DNA of 64,000 bases from NCBI RefSeq assembly GCF_000765215.1, contig NZ_JPJE01000018.1:124001-188000 (forward strand), given 5' to 3'. A model generated the notes under the pieces. The model was not told the DNA's origin. It searched no databases and saw only the letters and a program-made list of their open reading frames with translations. A program made the position numbers and the translations under genes. Shown here piece by piece: positions 16,586 to 25,513 of the stretch. This DNA is from Eubacterium sp. ER2. GTDB taxonomy: Bacteria > Bacillota > Clostridia > Lachnospirales > Lachnospiraceae. How positions within the stretch are numbered: the first letter of the stretch is position 1; every line of letters starts with the position of its first letter.

Positions 16586-17908
16586 ATGAATGTGCTTTTT
16601 ATATCGCTGGGGTGCGACAAGAACCTGGTGGACTCGGAGGTCATGATCGGCCTGCTGGCGGACAGGGGCTACCAGATGACGGACGATGAGACACAGGCAG
16701 ACGTCATCGTTATCAACACCTGCTGCTTTATCCATGACGCCAAGGAGGAGAGCATCCAGACTATCCTGGAAATGGCGGAGTACAAGAAGACCGGGACCTT
16801 AAAGGCCCTCATCGTCACCGGCTGTCTGGCCCAGAGATACCAAAATGAGATCCTGGAGGAGATACCCGAGGTGGACGAGGTGCTGGGCACCACATCCTAC
16901 GACAAAATAGTGGACGCCATCCAGGAGGCCCTGGAGGGAAAAAGCGGCGTCAGGATAGGGGATATCGACGCCCTGCCCCTGCCTGAGACGAAACGTCTTG
17001 TGACCACAGGCGGACATTTCGCCTACCTGAAGATCGCGGAAGGATGCGACAAGCACTGCACCTACTGCATTATCCCGAAGATACGGGGCAATTACCGCAG
17101 CGTGCCTATGGAGCGCCTTGTGAAGGAGGCGCAGGCCCTGGCGGAGGACGGCGTGAAGGAGTTGATCCTGGTGGCCCAGGAGACCACCATCTACGGGGTG
17201 GACCTGTACGGGGAGAAATCCCTTCACCGGCTGCTCAGGGAGCTGTGTAAGATCAGCGGCATACGGTGGATCCGCATCCTCTACTGCTACCCGGAGGAGA
17301 TTGATGATAACCTTATCCAGGTCATGAAGGAGGAGCCCAAGATCTGTCACTACCTGGATCTGCCTATCCAGCACGCCAGCACGGAGATCCTTGGCAGAAT
17401 GGGACGGCGCACATCGAGAGAGGACTTAGAGGAGATCATCGGGAAGCTGAGACGGGAGATACCGGATATTGCCATCCGCACCACTCTAATCACCGGATTT
17501 CCCGGGGAGACAAAGGAGCAGCACGAGGAGCTGATGGACTTTGTGGACCAGATGGAATTCGACAGGCTGGGCGTCTTCACCTACTCCCCGGAGGAGGGGA
17601 CACCGGCGGCCGAGATGGAGGATCAGATCCCGGAGGAAGTAAAGGAGGACCGGCAGGCGGAGCTGATGGAGCTCCAGCAGGAGATCGCCTTTGACCTGGC
17701 TGAGGATATGATCGGCCGGGAGGTGCTGGTCATGATCGAGGGAAAGGTGGCCGACGAGAACGCCTACGTGGGCAGGACCTACAAGGACGCCCCGAATGTG
17801 GACGGTCTCATTTTCGTAAATACAGATGAGGAACTGATGTCCGGCGATTTTGCCAGAGTGAAAGTCACAGGGGCAGCAGAATACGATTTGATAGGAGAGT
17901 TAATGTAA
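16586..17908 (+). CDS. rimO: Ribosomal protein S12 methylthiotransferase
   Basis: A 440-residue radical SAM enzyme that adds a methylthio group to an aspartate of ribosomal protein S12. The N-terminal domain binds an auxiliary cluster (ISLGCDKNLVDSE, NTCCFIHDAKEES, VTGCLAQRY), the SAM cluster is CDKHCTYCIIP, and the C-terminal TRAM domain includes GREVLVMIEGKV. The CDKNLVDSE motif and the length distinguish RimO from MiaB. AAAGGAGAT precedes the ATG. The gene ends 1 base before pgsA, in the same transcription unit. Confidence 0.95.
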   Translation: MNVLFISLGCDKNLVDSEVMIGLLADRGYQMTDDETQADVIVINTCCFIHDAKEESIQTILEMAEYKKTGTLKALIVTGCLAQRYQNEILEEIPEVDEVLGTTSYDKIVDAIQEALEGKSGVRIGDIDALPLPETKRLVTTGGHFAYLKIAEGCDKHCTYCIIPKIRGNYRSVPMERLVKEAQALAEDGVKELILVAQETTIYGVDLYGEKSLHRLLRELCKISGIRWIRILYCYPEEIDDNLIQVMKEEPKICHYLDLPIQHASTEILGRMGRRTSREDLEEIIGKLRREIPDIAIRTTLITGFPGETKEQHEELMDFVDQMEFDRLGVFTYSPEEGTPAAEMEDQIPEEVKEDRQAELMELQQEIAFDLAEDMIGREVLVMIEGKVADENAYVGRTYKDAPNVDGLIFVNTDEELMSGDFARVKVTGAAEYDLIGELM

Positions 17909-17909
17909 G

Positions 17910-18452
17910 ATGAATTTGCCAAATAAACTGACCGTACTGCGGGTAATCATGGTACCATTTTTTGTGTTTTTCATGCTCACGGATTTCGCGGGGGACGCCG
18001 GCAAATGGATCGCCCTCGTCCTTTTCTGCCTGGCAAGCCTGACAGACATGCTGGACGGCAAGATTGCCAGAGCCCGGAACCTGGTGACTAACTTCGGTAA
18101 ATTTATGGACCCTTTGGCGGATAAGCTGCTTGTGTGCTCTGCCATGATCTGTCTCATTCCGGCGGGCAAGCTGCCGGCCTGGGTGGTCATCGTCATCATC
18201 GCGCGGGAGTTCATCATCAGCGGGTTCCGGCTGGTGGCGGCCGACAGCGGCATCGTTATCGCGGCCAGCTACTGGGGAAAATTCAAGACCGTGTCCCAGA
18301 TGTTCATGGTGATCGTGCTGATCGCTGACCTGGGCGGCGTATTTGATACAGTGGGTACTGTGCTTATCTGGATCGCCCTGATACTGACAGTGGTATCACT
18401 GATCGATTATATTGCGAAAAATGTAGAAGTGCTGACAAAGGGAGGAATGTAG
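17910..18452 (+). CDS. pgsA: CDP-diacylglycerol-glycerol-3-phosphate 3-phosphatidyltransferase
   Basis: A 180-residue inner-membrane enzyme that makes phosphatidylglycerol phosphate. The CDP-alcohol phosphotransferase motif appears as LTDMLDGKIARARNLVTNFG with FMDPLADK, matching D-G-x2-A-R-x8-G-x3-D-x3-D. About six membrane segments are visible. The position between rimO and cinA is a common Firmicute arrangement. The gene starts 1 base after rimO and ends 1 base before cinA. Confidence 0.95.
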   Translation: MNLPNKLTVLRVIMVPFFVFFMLTDFAGDAGKWIALVLFCLASLTDMLDGKIARARNLVTNFGKFMDPLADKLLVCSAMICLIPAGKLPAWVVIVIIAREFIISGFRLVAADSGIVIAASYWGKFKTVSQMFMVIVLIADLGGVFDTVGTVLIWIALILTVVSLIDYIAKNVEVLTKGGM

Positions 18453-18453
18453 G

Positions 18454-19719
18454 ATGACAGTGGAGCTGATTTCTGTCGGTACGGAAATACTTCTCGGAAA
18501 CATCGTGAACACAAACGCCGCCTACCTGGCGGAGAAAATTGCCCTGCTGGGGCTTTCCTGCTACCACCAGAGCGTGGTGGGGGATAATGAGGAGCGGCTG
18601 GAGGACGCCATCCGGCTGGCCCTCTCAAGGTCCGACATCGTCATCTTAAGCGGCGGCCTTGGCCCCACCAAGGATGACCTGACTAAGGAAGTGACAGCAA
18701 AGGTATTTGGAAGGGAACTCTATGAGGACGCCCACTCCAAAGAGCGCATCCAGGCCTACTTTGACAAGCGGAGGGCCCAGGGCCGGGAGATTACGGCCAA
18801 CAACTGGAAGCAGGCCCTCGTCCCGGAGGGAGCCATCGTGGTGGACAACCACAACGGCACAGCCCCGGGCATCATCCTGGAGGATAAGGAAAAGGGAAAG
18901 ACGGCCATCCTTCTGCCGGGACCTCCGGGTGAGATCAAACCCATGTTTGAGAGGGATATCGCCCCCTATCTGAACAGGCTGCAGCCGGAGGGCATTTATT
19001 CGAAGATGGTGAAGATCTGCTCCATCGGAGAGAGCCAGGCGGAGACCATGGTGGCGGATCTGATGGATGAGCAGAGCAACCCCACCCTTGCACCCTACGC
19101 CAAGACCGGGGAGGTGCATTTCCGGGTGACTGCCAAGGCGGCGGACGAGGAGTCCGCCAGGAGGCTGATGGAGCCCATGCTGGCGGAGCTTGAGAAGCGG
19201 TTCGGAGACTACATCTACACCATGGACGAGGAGGTTACTTTGGAGGAGGCAGTTGTAGGCATGCTCCGGGAGAGACAGATGACAGTCACAACAGCCGAGT
19301 CCTGTACCGGGGGCCTGCTGGCAGGCAGGATCATGAACGTGCCAGGGGCCTCCAATGTGTACAAAGAGGGATATATCACCTACTCCAATGAGGCCAAGGA
19401 AAAGCTCCTTGGCGTGGAACACAGCACTCTGGAGAGCGTGGGGGCGGTAAGCCCTGAGACAGCGGAGCAGATGGCCCGGGGAGCGGCCCGCCAGGCAGGC
19501 GCGGACGCGGCTCTCTCTGTCACCGGCATTGCCGGACCGGACGGGGGAACGCCGGGGAAACCGGTGGGCCTTGTGTATGTCGGGTGCTGTGTCAGGGGAA
19601 AGACCCGGGTGGAGGAATTCCGCTTTACCGGGAACCGCAGCAAGAACAGAGACTATGCTGTTGTCAGAGCGCTGACCCTGCTCCGGGAGGAACTGCTCAG
19701 GACAGAGGACAAGGCATAG
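18454..19719 (+). CDS. cinA: CinA: nicotinamide-nucleotide amidase / MoCF-domain protein
   Basis: A 421-residue two-domain protein. Residues 1-170 are a molybdopterin-binding-like domain (ISVGTEILLGNIVNTNA, SGGLGPTKDD, LPGPPGE) and residues about 260-415 are the amidase that recycles NMN, with the TTAESCTGGLL motif and SVTGIAGPDGG. CinA is linked to competence in some Firmicutes. GGAGGAATGTAGG precedes the ATG. The usual neighbour recA is not downstream here. Confidence 0.94.
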   Translation: MTVELISVGTEILLGNIVNTNAAYLAEKIALLGLSCYHQSVVGDNEERLEDAIRLALSRSDIVILSGGLGPTKDDLTKEVTAKVFGRELYEDAHSKERIQAYFDKRRAQGREITANNWKQALVPEGAIVVDNHNGTAPGIILEDKEKGKTAILLPGPPGEIKPMFERDIAPYLNRLQPEGIYSKMVKICSIGESQAETMVADLMDEQSNPTLAPYAKTGEVHFRVTAKAADEESARRLMEPMLAELEKRFGDYIYTMDEEVTLEEAVVGMLRERQMTVTTAESCTGGLLAGRIMNVPGASNVYKEGYITYSNEAKEKLLGVEHSTLESVGAVSPETAEQMARGAARQAGADAALSVTGIAGPDGGTPGKPVGLVYVGCCVRGKTRVEEFRFTGNRSKNRDYAVVRALTLLREELLRTEDKA

Positions 19720-19746
19720 ATACCATAGAAAAAGGAGGAAGATCCT

Positions 19747-21204
19747 ATGAATATACGCAGACTGGAGAGACAGGAGATGCTGGATGCCCTCCACCTTGTG
19801 TGGGACGTGTTTGCCCAGGATGTGGCGCCTCTGTACACACCGGAGGGAGTGGCTTCTTTTCAGGACTTTATCAGATATCCGAATATAGAGAGGAAGATGC
19901 AGACAGAGGGGCTTGCCCTCTTTGGCGCCTTTGAGGGAAGCCAGCTGCTGGGCGTGGGAGGGATTCTGCCCACCGGACATATCGCCCTCCTCTTTGTGAG
20001 GCGGGAGTACCAGCACAGCGGGATCGGGAAGGCTATCCTGCTGGAGATGTGCTCCTTTGCGGTTCAGACTTACCGGGTGTCGAAGTTTACGGTCAATGCT
20101 TCCCCGGGAGCGGTGGACGCCTACCGCCACATGGGTATGCATGACACAGCGCCGGAGCAGAACGCAGGCGGGATGCGCTATATCCCCATGGAGATGTGGG
20201 CAGCCTCTGTTCCCCTGAAGAAAAAGAGGGGAAAGGGAGTCTACATTGCCGCAGGCGTGGGCGCAGCCTGCCTTGTTCTCGCTGTGGTGGCGGGAGCTGC
20301 CATCTCGAGGGAGCTGCGCTACGTGGCCGAGAACGGCGTGGACGAGTATATGCAGGACGGTAGCCAGTGGGGAGATGACGGCTCCTCCATTGAGGACTGG
20401 TATGATGAATTCTACGGCGGCTACGGACAGGGCGGCTACGGACAGGCTGAGGACGGTCAGGAGGAGTCCGGCATTGACGCCATCCCGGAGTATGTGGATG
20501 AGGACTGTGGCTACGATGTGACGGAGGACAACTACATTTACACAGCGGACAATACGGGCAGCACTACCATTCAGTTTGAGGTCTACTATCCCCAGGTGGA
20601 CGGCCTGGACGCGGAGGTACAGGAGAAGGTGAACACCGCTCTCCAGGACTGCGCCCTGGACTCTGTGGATAAGCTGTACCTGTCTCCCTCTGACGAGATG
20701 AAAGAGAAGGTGCTGGGGGAGGAGTATCCGGTGCTGGCAAGCTTTGTGGAGTACAAGGTCACCTACCAGAGCCGGTCGCTCTTAAGCGTGGTATTCCAGG
20801 ATTACAGCTACGAGGGCAGTGAGAACGACTATCACGTGGCCCTCCGGTGCGTGAACGTGAACCTCCAGGATGGAACCCTCTATGAGGTGAAGGATATTGT
20901 CAATCTGGACGACAGCTTTGTCGGCCAGTGGGCGCAGGTTATGCGGGACGAGGCGGACGACGACACCTTCCTCTCGGAGCTGAGCGCGGAGGACATGAAG
21001 GCTGTCCTCGGCGGAGACACAAAGGACGGCGTCTACACACCGGAATTCTTCGTGGATGAGGACGGGCTGGAGATCGGCCTTTCCTTCCGCTATCCGGCGG
21101 ACAGCCAGGACGACAGAGGGTATGCCTGGGTGACAGCACCCTTTGACTTTGACGAGATAGGGCCCTTTGCCTCTGACAGCGGCTTCTGGGCGCTTGTTCA
21201 GTAA
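19747..21204 (+). CDS. GNAT acetyltransferase fused through a membrane helix to an extracellular domain
   Basis: A 485-residue protein of unusual design. Residues 1-150 form a GNAT domain with motif A in RREYQHSGIGKAILLEM and FTVNASPGAVDAYRHMGM. A basic stretch KKKRGKG (158-164) precedes a single hydrophobic helix (about 165-186), so the rest faces outward. Residues about 195-250 form a low-complexity linker rich in Asp, Gly and Tyr (GGYGQGGYGQ). Residues about 255-485 resemble the DUF3298/RsiV-type extracellular fold (YPQVDGLDAEVQEKVN near the start, YTPEFFVDEDGLEIGLSF later). AAAGGAGGA precedes the ATG. The GNAT substrate and the external ligand are unknown. Confidence 0.85.
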   Translation: MNIRRLERQEMLDALHLVWDVFAQDVAPLYTPEGVASFQDFIRYPNIERKMQTEGLALFGAFEGSQLLGVGGILPTGHIALLFVRREYQHSGIGKAILLEMCSFAVQTYRVSKFTVNASPGAVDAYRHMGMHDTAPEQNAGGMRYIPMEMWAASVPLKKKRGKGVYIAAGVGAACLVLAVVAGAAISRELRYVAENGVDEYMQDGSQWGDDGSSIEDWYDEFYGGYGQGGYGQAEDGQEESGIDAIPEYVDEDCGYDVTEDNYIYTADNTGSTTIQFEVYYPQVDGLDAEVQEKVNTALQDCALDSVDKLYLSPSDEMKEKVLGEEYPVLASFVEYKVTYQSRSLLSVVFQDYSYEGSENDYHVALRCVNVNLQDGTLYEVKDIVNLDDSFVGQWAQVMRDEADDDTFLSELSAEDMKAVLGGDTKDGVYTPEFFVDEDGLEIGLSFRYPADSQDDRGYAWVTAPFDFDEIGPFASDSGFWALVQ

Positions 21205-21220
21205 AGGAGAGGACTGACAG

Positions 21221-23404
21221 ATGAAAGCATTGGTTATCGCAGAAAAGCCGTCGGTGGCCCGGGACATAGCCAGAGTCCTGAAGTGCGGGAAAAATATTTC
21301 CGGTGCCATCGAGGGCGGACAGTATATCGTCACCTGGGGGCTGGGGCACCTTGTGACCCTGGCGGATCCGGAGGACTATGACCCCAAATACAAGGCGTGG
21401 AAGCTGGAGGATCTTCCCCTGATGCCAAAGGAGTTCAAGCTGGAGGTGATCCGCCAGAGCCAGAAGCAGTATCAGGCTGTGAAGGCCCAGATACACAGGA
21501 AGGACGTAGGTGAGATCATCATAGCCACAGACGCCGGACGGGAGGGGGAGCTGGTGGCCCGGCTGATCCTTGTCAAGGCGGGAAACAAAAAGCCCATCAA
21601 GAGGCTCTGGATCTCTTCCGTCACGGACAAAGCTATCCGGGAGGGCTTTGCCCGCTTGAGGAACGGGCACGACTACGATCCCCTCTACGACGCGGCCCTC
21701 TGCCGGGCGGAGGCGGACTGGCTTGTGGGCATCAACGCCACGAGAGCACTGACCTGCAGGTACAACGCCCAGCTCTCCTGCGGCAGGGTACAGACCCCCA
21801 CACTGGCCATTGTGGCCAAGAGGGAGGAACAGATACGCGGCTTTGTCCCCCGGACCTACTATGGGCTGCGGGCGTCCGCAAAGGGCATTACCCTTATATG
21901 GAAGGATGGGAAATCGGGGAGTACAAGAACCTTTGACAGAGAAAGGATCCAGGGACTCAGGAGAGCCCTGGAGGGCCGGGAGGCGGAAGTGCGGGAGGTG
22001 AAGGCCGCCCGGAAAAAGACCTGCGCGCCCCTTCTCTACGACCTGACAGAGCTCCAGAAGGACGCCTACAAACGGTTCGGCTTTTCGCCCAAGGAGACAC
22101 TGAATATCATGCAGCGGCTCTACGAGAACCACAAGGTGCTGACCTACCCAAGGACCGACTCACGGTATATCAGCAGCGATATCGTCCCCACTATAAAGGA
22201 TCGGCTGGAGGCCTGCGCTGTGGGCCCCTACCGGAAGCTGGCGGCAAAGGTGATGCGCACGGCAGTGAGCCCGAAGGCCGCCTTTGTCAATGACAAAAAG
22301 GTGTCGGATCACCACGCCATCATCCCCACAGAGCAGTATGTGGAGCTGACCCACATGACAAACGAGGAGAGAAAGATCTACGACCTGGTGGTGAGACGCT
22401 TCCTGTCTGTCCTCTATCCGCCGGCGGAGTACGAGGAGATCCAGCTGACAGCAGCCCTGGGAGAGGAGAGTTTCTACGCAAAGGGAAGGCGTATGCTGAA
22501 GGAAGGCTGGAGAGAGGTCTACGGCGCGGACGAGGAAGAGGAGAGGGAGGAGGACGAGGACGTAAAGAGCCAGTCCCTCCCCAGACTGGAGAAGGGGGAT
22601 AGGATCGAAGGCGTTCATCTTGCCGTCACAGAGGGAAAGACAAAGCCCCCTGCCCGATTTAACGAGGGAACCCTCCTGTCGGCCATGGAGAACCCGGCAG
22701 CCTACATGGAGAGCCACGACAAGCAGGCGGCAAAGACACTGGGAGAGACCGGCGGGCTTGGGACTGTGGCTACCCGGGCGGATATCATGGACAAGCTCTT
22801 TGGAAGCTTCCTCCTTGAGAAGAGAGGAAATGAGATCTATCTCACCTCCAAGGCAAAGCAGCTCCTGGAGCTGGTTCCCGCAGACCTGAAAAAACCGGAG
22901 CTGACTGCTGACTGGGAGATGAAGCTTTCACGCATCGCTGATGGAAAGCTGAAGAGAAGCGCCTTCATGCGGGATATCCGGGATTACGCCCAGGCTGTCA
23001 CGGAGGAGATCTGGACCGGCACCGGCACCTTCCGCCACGATAACCTGACCAACACGAAGTGCCCGGTCTGCGGCAAGCGGATGCTGCGGGTGAAGGGGAA
23101 GAACGCGGAGCTGCTGGTGTGCCAGGACAGAGAGTGCGGCCACCGGGAGACCATCGCCCGCACCTCCAACGCCCGGTGCCCGGTTTGCCACAAGAAGATG
23201 ATGCTGAAGGGCCAGGGGGAGGGGCAGGTGTTTGTCTGCTCCTGCGGCTACAAGGAAAAGCTGTCCGCCTTCAAGGAGCGAAGGAAGAAGGAGGGGGCAG
23301 GCGTCAGCAAGCGGGATGTCCGGAAATATCTGGACAGGCAGAAGAACGAGCCTGTCAACACGGCCTTTGCGGACGCCCTCGCGGGCATCAAGCTGGATCA
23401 GTAG
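21221..23404 (+). CDS. topB: DNA topoisomerase III (type IA)
   Basis: A 727-residue enzyme that relaxes and decatenates DNA by single-strand passage. The Toprim domain holds EKPSVARDIAR and ATDAGREGEL, and the catalytic tyrosine is Tyr309 in YPRTDSRY. Two C-terminal zinc ribbons follow: CPVCGKRM with CQDRECGH, and CPVCHKKM with CSCGYKE. The NARC-type zinc tail and the lack of conjugation genes nearby suggest the chromosomal form rather than a plasmid or ICE copy. AAAGGAGAG precedes the ATG. Confidence 0.95.
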   Translation: MKALVIAEKPSVARDIARVLKCGKNISGAIEGGQYIVTWGLGHLVTLADPEDYDPKYKAWKLEDLPLMPKEFKLEVIRQSQKQYQAVKAQIHRKDVGEIIIATDAGREGELVARLILVKAGNKKPIKRLWISSVTDKAIREGFARLRNGHDYDPLYDAALCRAEADWLVGINATRALTCRYNAQLSCGRVQTPTLAIVAKREEQIRGFVPRTYYGLRASAKGITLIWKDGKSGSTRTFDRERIQGLRRALEGREAEVREVKAARKKTCAPLLYDLTELQKDAYKRFGFSPKETLNIMQRLYENHKVLTYPRTDSRYISSDIVPTIKDRLEACAVGPYRKLAAKVMRTAVSPKAAFVNDKKVSDHHAIIPTEQYVELTHMTNEERKIYDLVVRRFLSVLYPPAEYEEIQLTAALGEESFYAKGRRMLKEGWREVYGADEEEEREEDEDVKSQSLPRLEKGDRIEGVHLAVTEGKTKPPARFNEGTLLSAMENPAAYMESHDKQAAKTLGETGGLGTVATRADIMDKLFGSFLLEKRGNEIYLTSKAKQLLELVPADLKKPELTADWEMKLSRIADGKLKRSAFMRDIRDYAQAVTEEIWTGTGTFRHDNLTNTKCPVCGKRMLRVKGKNAELLVCQDRECGHRETIARTSNARCPVCHKKMMLKGQGEGQVFVCSCGYKEKLSAFKERRKKEGAGVSKRDVRKYLDRQKNEPVNTAFADALAGIKLDQ

Positions 23405-23508
23405 ATGGACCGGCAGAAAAAATACTGAAACCAGATTGACGAATGTCGAAAATTATGAGAGAATAATTTTAGGTATGGGTTAAATATCTAACGACCCTGC
23501 AAAAATTC

Positions 23509-23534
23509 CGTACATGCAGCCAAGGGCATGTACG
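23509..23534 (+). other. Perfect 9-bp hairpin in the leader of the scaffold gene
   Basis: CGTACATGC (23509-23517) pairs with GCATGTACG (23526-23534), loop AGCCAAGG, ending 8 bases before the ribosome binding site GAAAGGAG. It has no T-run and is not a terminator. It may stabilise the message or bind a factor. Confidence 0.65.
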
Positions 23535-23555
23535 CATATCGAAAGGAGTTTTAAA

Positions 23556-24248
23556 ATGATTTATTCACATGAAGTAGAAATGATGTGTCCGGTAGCTCAG
23601 GGTGCAAATCACGGACCGGCTCCGATCCCGGAAGAAGCAAAATGGGTACAGGCTAAAGAGATCAAGGACATCTCCGGTTTTACACACGGCGTAGGCTGGT
23701 GCGCACCTCAGCAGGGAGCATGTAAGCTGACTCTGAACGTAAAGGACGGTATCATCCAGGAGGCTCTCGTAGAGACACTGGGATGCTCCGGAATGACGCA
23801 CTCCGCAGCTATGGCTTCCGAGATCCTGCCGGGAAAGACAATCCTCGAGGCTCTGAATACAGACCTTGTCTGTGACGCTATCAACACAGCCATGAGAGAG
23901 CTCTTCCTTCAGATCGTTTACGGAAGAACACAGAGCGCGTTCTCCGAGAACGGACTTGCCATCGGCGCTGGTCTGGAAGACCTCGGAAAAGGACTCCGTT
24001 CACAGGTTGGAACCATGTATGGTACATTAGCCAAAGGTCCCCGTTACCTTGAGATGGCTGAGGGATATGTAACAGGTATCGCTCTTGACGAGAACGATGA
24101 GATCATCGGATACCAGTTCGTAAACCTTGGAAAGCTGACAGACTTTATCAAAAACGGCGATACACCGAACGACGCCTGGGAGAAAGCCAAAGGTCAGTAC
24201 GGCCGGGTAGATGACGCTGTGAAGATCATCGATCCCCGCAAAGAGTAA
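23556..24248 (+). CDS. NifU-like iron-sulfur cluster scaffold protein (GGGtGRT partner)
   Basis: A 230-residue protein related to IscU/NifU scaffolds. Conserved cysteines occur at C11, C49 and C56 (GWCAPQQGACKL), C77 (ETLGCSGMTHSAAMASEIL) and C106 (DLVCDAINTAM). The C77 region parallels the GCxxSxAS cluster-binding stretch of IscU. GAAAGGAG precedes the ATG at 23556, so the upstream in-frame start is not used. Codon choice differs from the neighbours (many ACA, GCA, GTT and CGT codons), a sign of strong expression. The GGGtGRT gene follows 49 bases later. Members of this pair are widely annotated as an Fe-S assembly scaffold; I know of no defined client. Confidence 0.85.
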   Translation: MIYSHEVEMMCPVAQGANHGPAPIPEEAKWVQAKEIKDISGFTHGVGWCAPQQGACKLTLNVKDGIIQEALVETLGCSGMTHSAAMASEILPGKTILEALNTDLVCDAINTAMRELFLQIVYGRTQSAFSENGLAIGAGLEDLGKGLRSQVGTMYGTLAKGPRYLEMAEGYVTGIALDENDEIIGYQFVNLGKLTDFIKNGDTPNDAWEKAKGQYGRVDDAVKIIDPRKE

Positions 24249-24297
24249 TCGCAGGTTATCGCAAAGAATAAAGGTAATAATTCAGGAGGATACATAA

Positions 24298-25308
24298 ATG
24301 GCTTTATTTGAATCATATGAAAGAAGAATTGATAAAATCAATGAAGTGTTAAACAGCTACGGCATTGCTTCACTGGAAGAAGCTGAGAAGATCACAAAAG
24401 ATGCCGGACTGGACGTATACAACCAGATCAAAGGCATTCAGCCGATCTGCTTTGAAAATGCATGCTGGGCTTACATCACAGGTGCAGCCATCGCTATCAA
24501 GAAGGGGTGCGAGACAGCTGCAGACGCTGCCGCGGCAATCGGAGAGGGCCTGCAGGCTTTCTGTATTCCGGGATCTGTTGCTGACCAGCGTAAAGTAGGT
24601 CTTGGACACGGCAACCTTGGCAAGATGCTCCTTGAGGAGACAACAGACTGCTTCTGCTTCCTGGCAGGACACGAGTCCTTCGCAGCAGCAGAGGGAGCCA
24701 TCGGTATCGCTGAGAAAGCGAACAAAGTCCGCAAGAAACCGCTCCGCGTTATCCTGAACGGACTTGGAAAGGACGCTGCAAAGATCATTTCCAGAATTAA
24801 CGGTTTCACATACGTACAGACAGAGTACGACTACTTCACAGGCGAGCTGAAGGAAGTGCAGAGGATTGCCTACTCTGACGGACTTCGCTCCAAGGTTAAC
24901 TGCTACGGCGCAAACGATGTGCGCGAGGGTGTTGCCATCATGTGGAAAGAGGGCGTAGACGTTTCCATCACAGGTAACTCCACAAACCCGACACGTTTCC
25001 AGCATCCGGTTGCAGGAACCTACAAGAAAGAGTGTGTTGAGGCAGGAAAGAAATACTTCTCCGTTGCATCCGGCGGCGGTACAGGACGTACACTCCACCC
25101 GGACAACATGGCTGCAGGACCGGCTTCCTACGGTATGACAGACACAATGGGACGTATGCACTCTGACGCTCAGTTCGCAGGATCCTCATCCGTACCGGCT
25201 CACGTAGAGATGATGGGTCTCATCGGCGCAGGAAACAACCCGATGGTTGGTATGACTGTCGCAGTTGCCGTTTCCATCGAAGAGGCAAAGAAGGCTGGCA
25301 AATTCTAA
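24298..25308 (+). CDS. GGGtGRT-family protein of unknown function
   Basis: A 336-residue protein carrying the family's namesake GGGTGRT at residues 259-265 (SVASGGGTGRTLHPDN). Eight cysteines are scattered through it, including paired ones at 118/120 (TTDCFCFLAGHE) and 51/56 (PICFENACWAY), which with the scaffold next door suggests a metal or Fe-S link. The Gly-rich GLGHGNLGKM and ITGNSTNPTRF segments look like ligand loops. There is no membrane segment. AGGAGGATACATAA precedes the ATG. Codon choice again resembles a highly expressed gene. A strong terminator follows. The family has no established function that I know of. Confidence 0.88.
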   Translation: MALFESYERRIDKINEVLNSYGIASLEEAEKITKDAGLDVYNQIKGIQPICFENACWAYITGAAIAIKKGCETAADAAAAIGEGLQAFCIPGSVADQRKVGLGHGNLGKMLLEETTDCFCFLAGHESFAAAEGAIGIAEKANKVRKKPLRVILNGLGKDAAKIISRINGFTYVQTEYDYFTGELKEVQRIAYSDGLRSKVNCYGANDVREGVAIMWKEGVDVSITGNSTNPTRFQHPVAGTYKKECVEAGKKYFSVASGGGTGRTLHPDNMAAGPASYGMTDTMGRMHSDAQFAGSSSVPAHVEMMGLIGAGNNPMVGMTVAVAVSIEEAKKAGKF

Positions 25309-25327
25309 TCAGCCTTTGAAATGAATT

Positions 25328-25382
25328 GCTCCCCATATGGCGGACACCGGAAAATCCGGAGCTGCCATGTGGGGAGCTTTTT
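25328..25382 (+). terminator. Strong terminator after the GGGtGRT gene
   Basis: A 14-bp outer stem GCTCCCCATATGGC with GCCATGTGGGGAGC encloses an inner CCGG/CCGG stem. Five T residues follow from 25378. Confidence 0.9.
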
Positions 25383-25513
25383 ATGTCTGCATATTTATCT
25401 GGTTATAAGAAAACTGTATGAACTTGCGCCGGAGTATGATACACTGTAAGCGTCGGCATAAAATCCGGCAAAATATCAGAAGAATTTATGAGAGTGAACA
25501 GGAGAGAAGAAAG

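Noticed and set aside
18646-20142. 498-codon minus-strand frame opposite cinA and the GNAT fusion
   Set aside because: It crosses two clear genes and shows no domain or ribosome site.
21221-23404. Topoisomerase III as a sign of an integrative element
   Set aside because: No conjugation, integrase or relaxase genes nearby, and the flanks are housekeeping genes.
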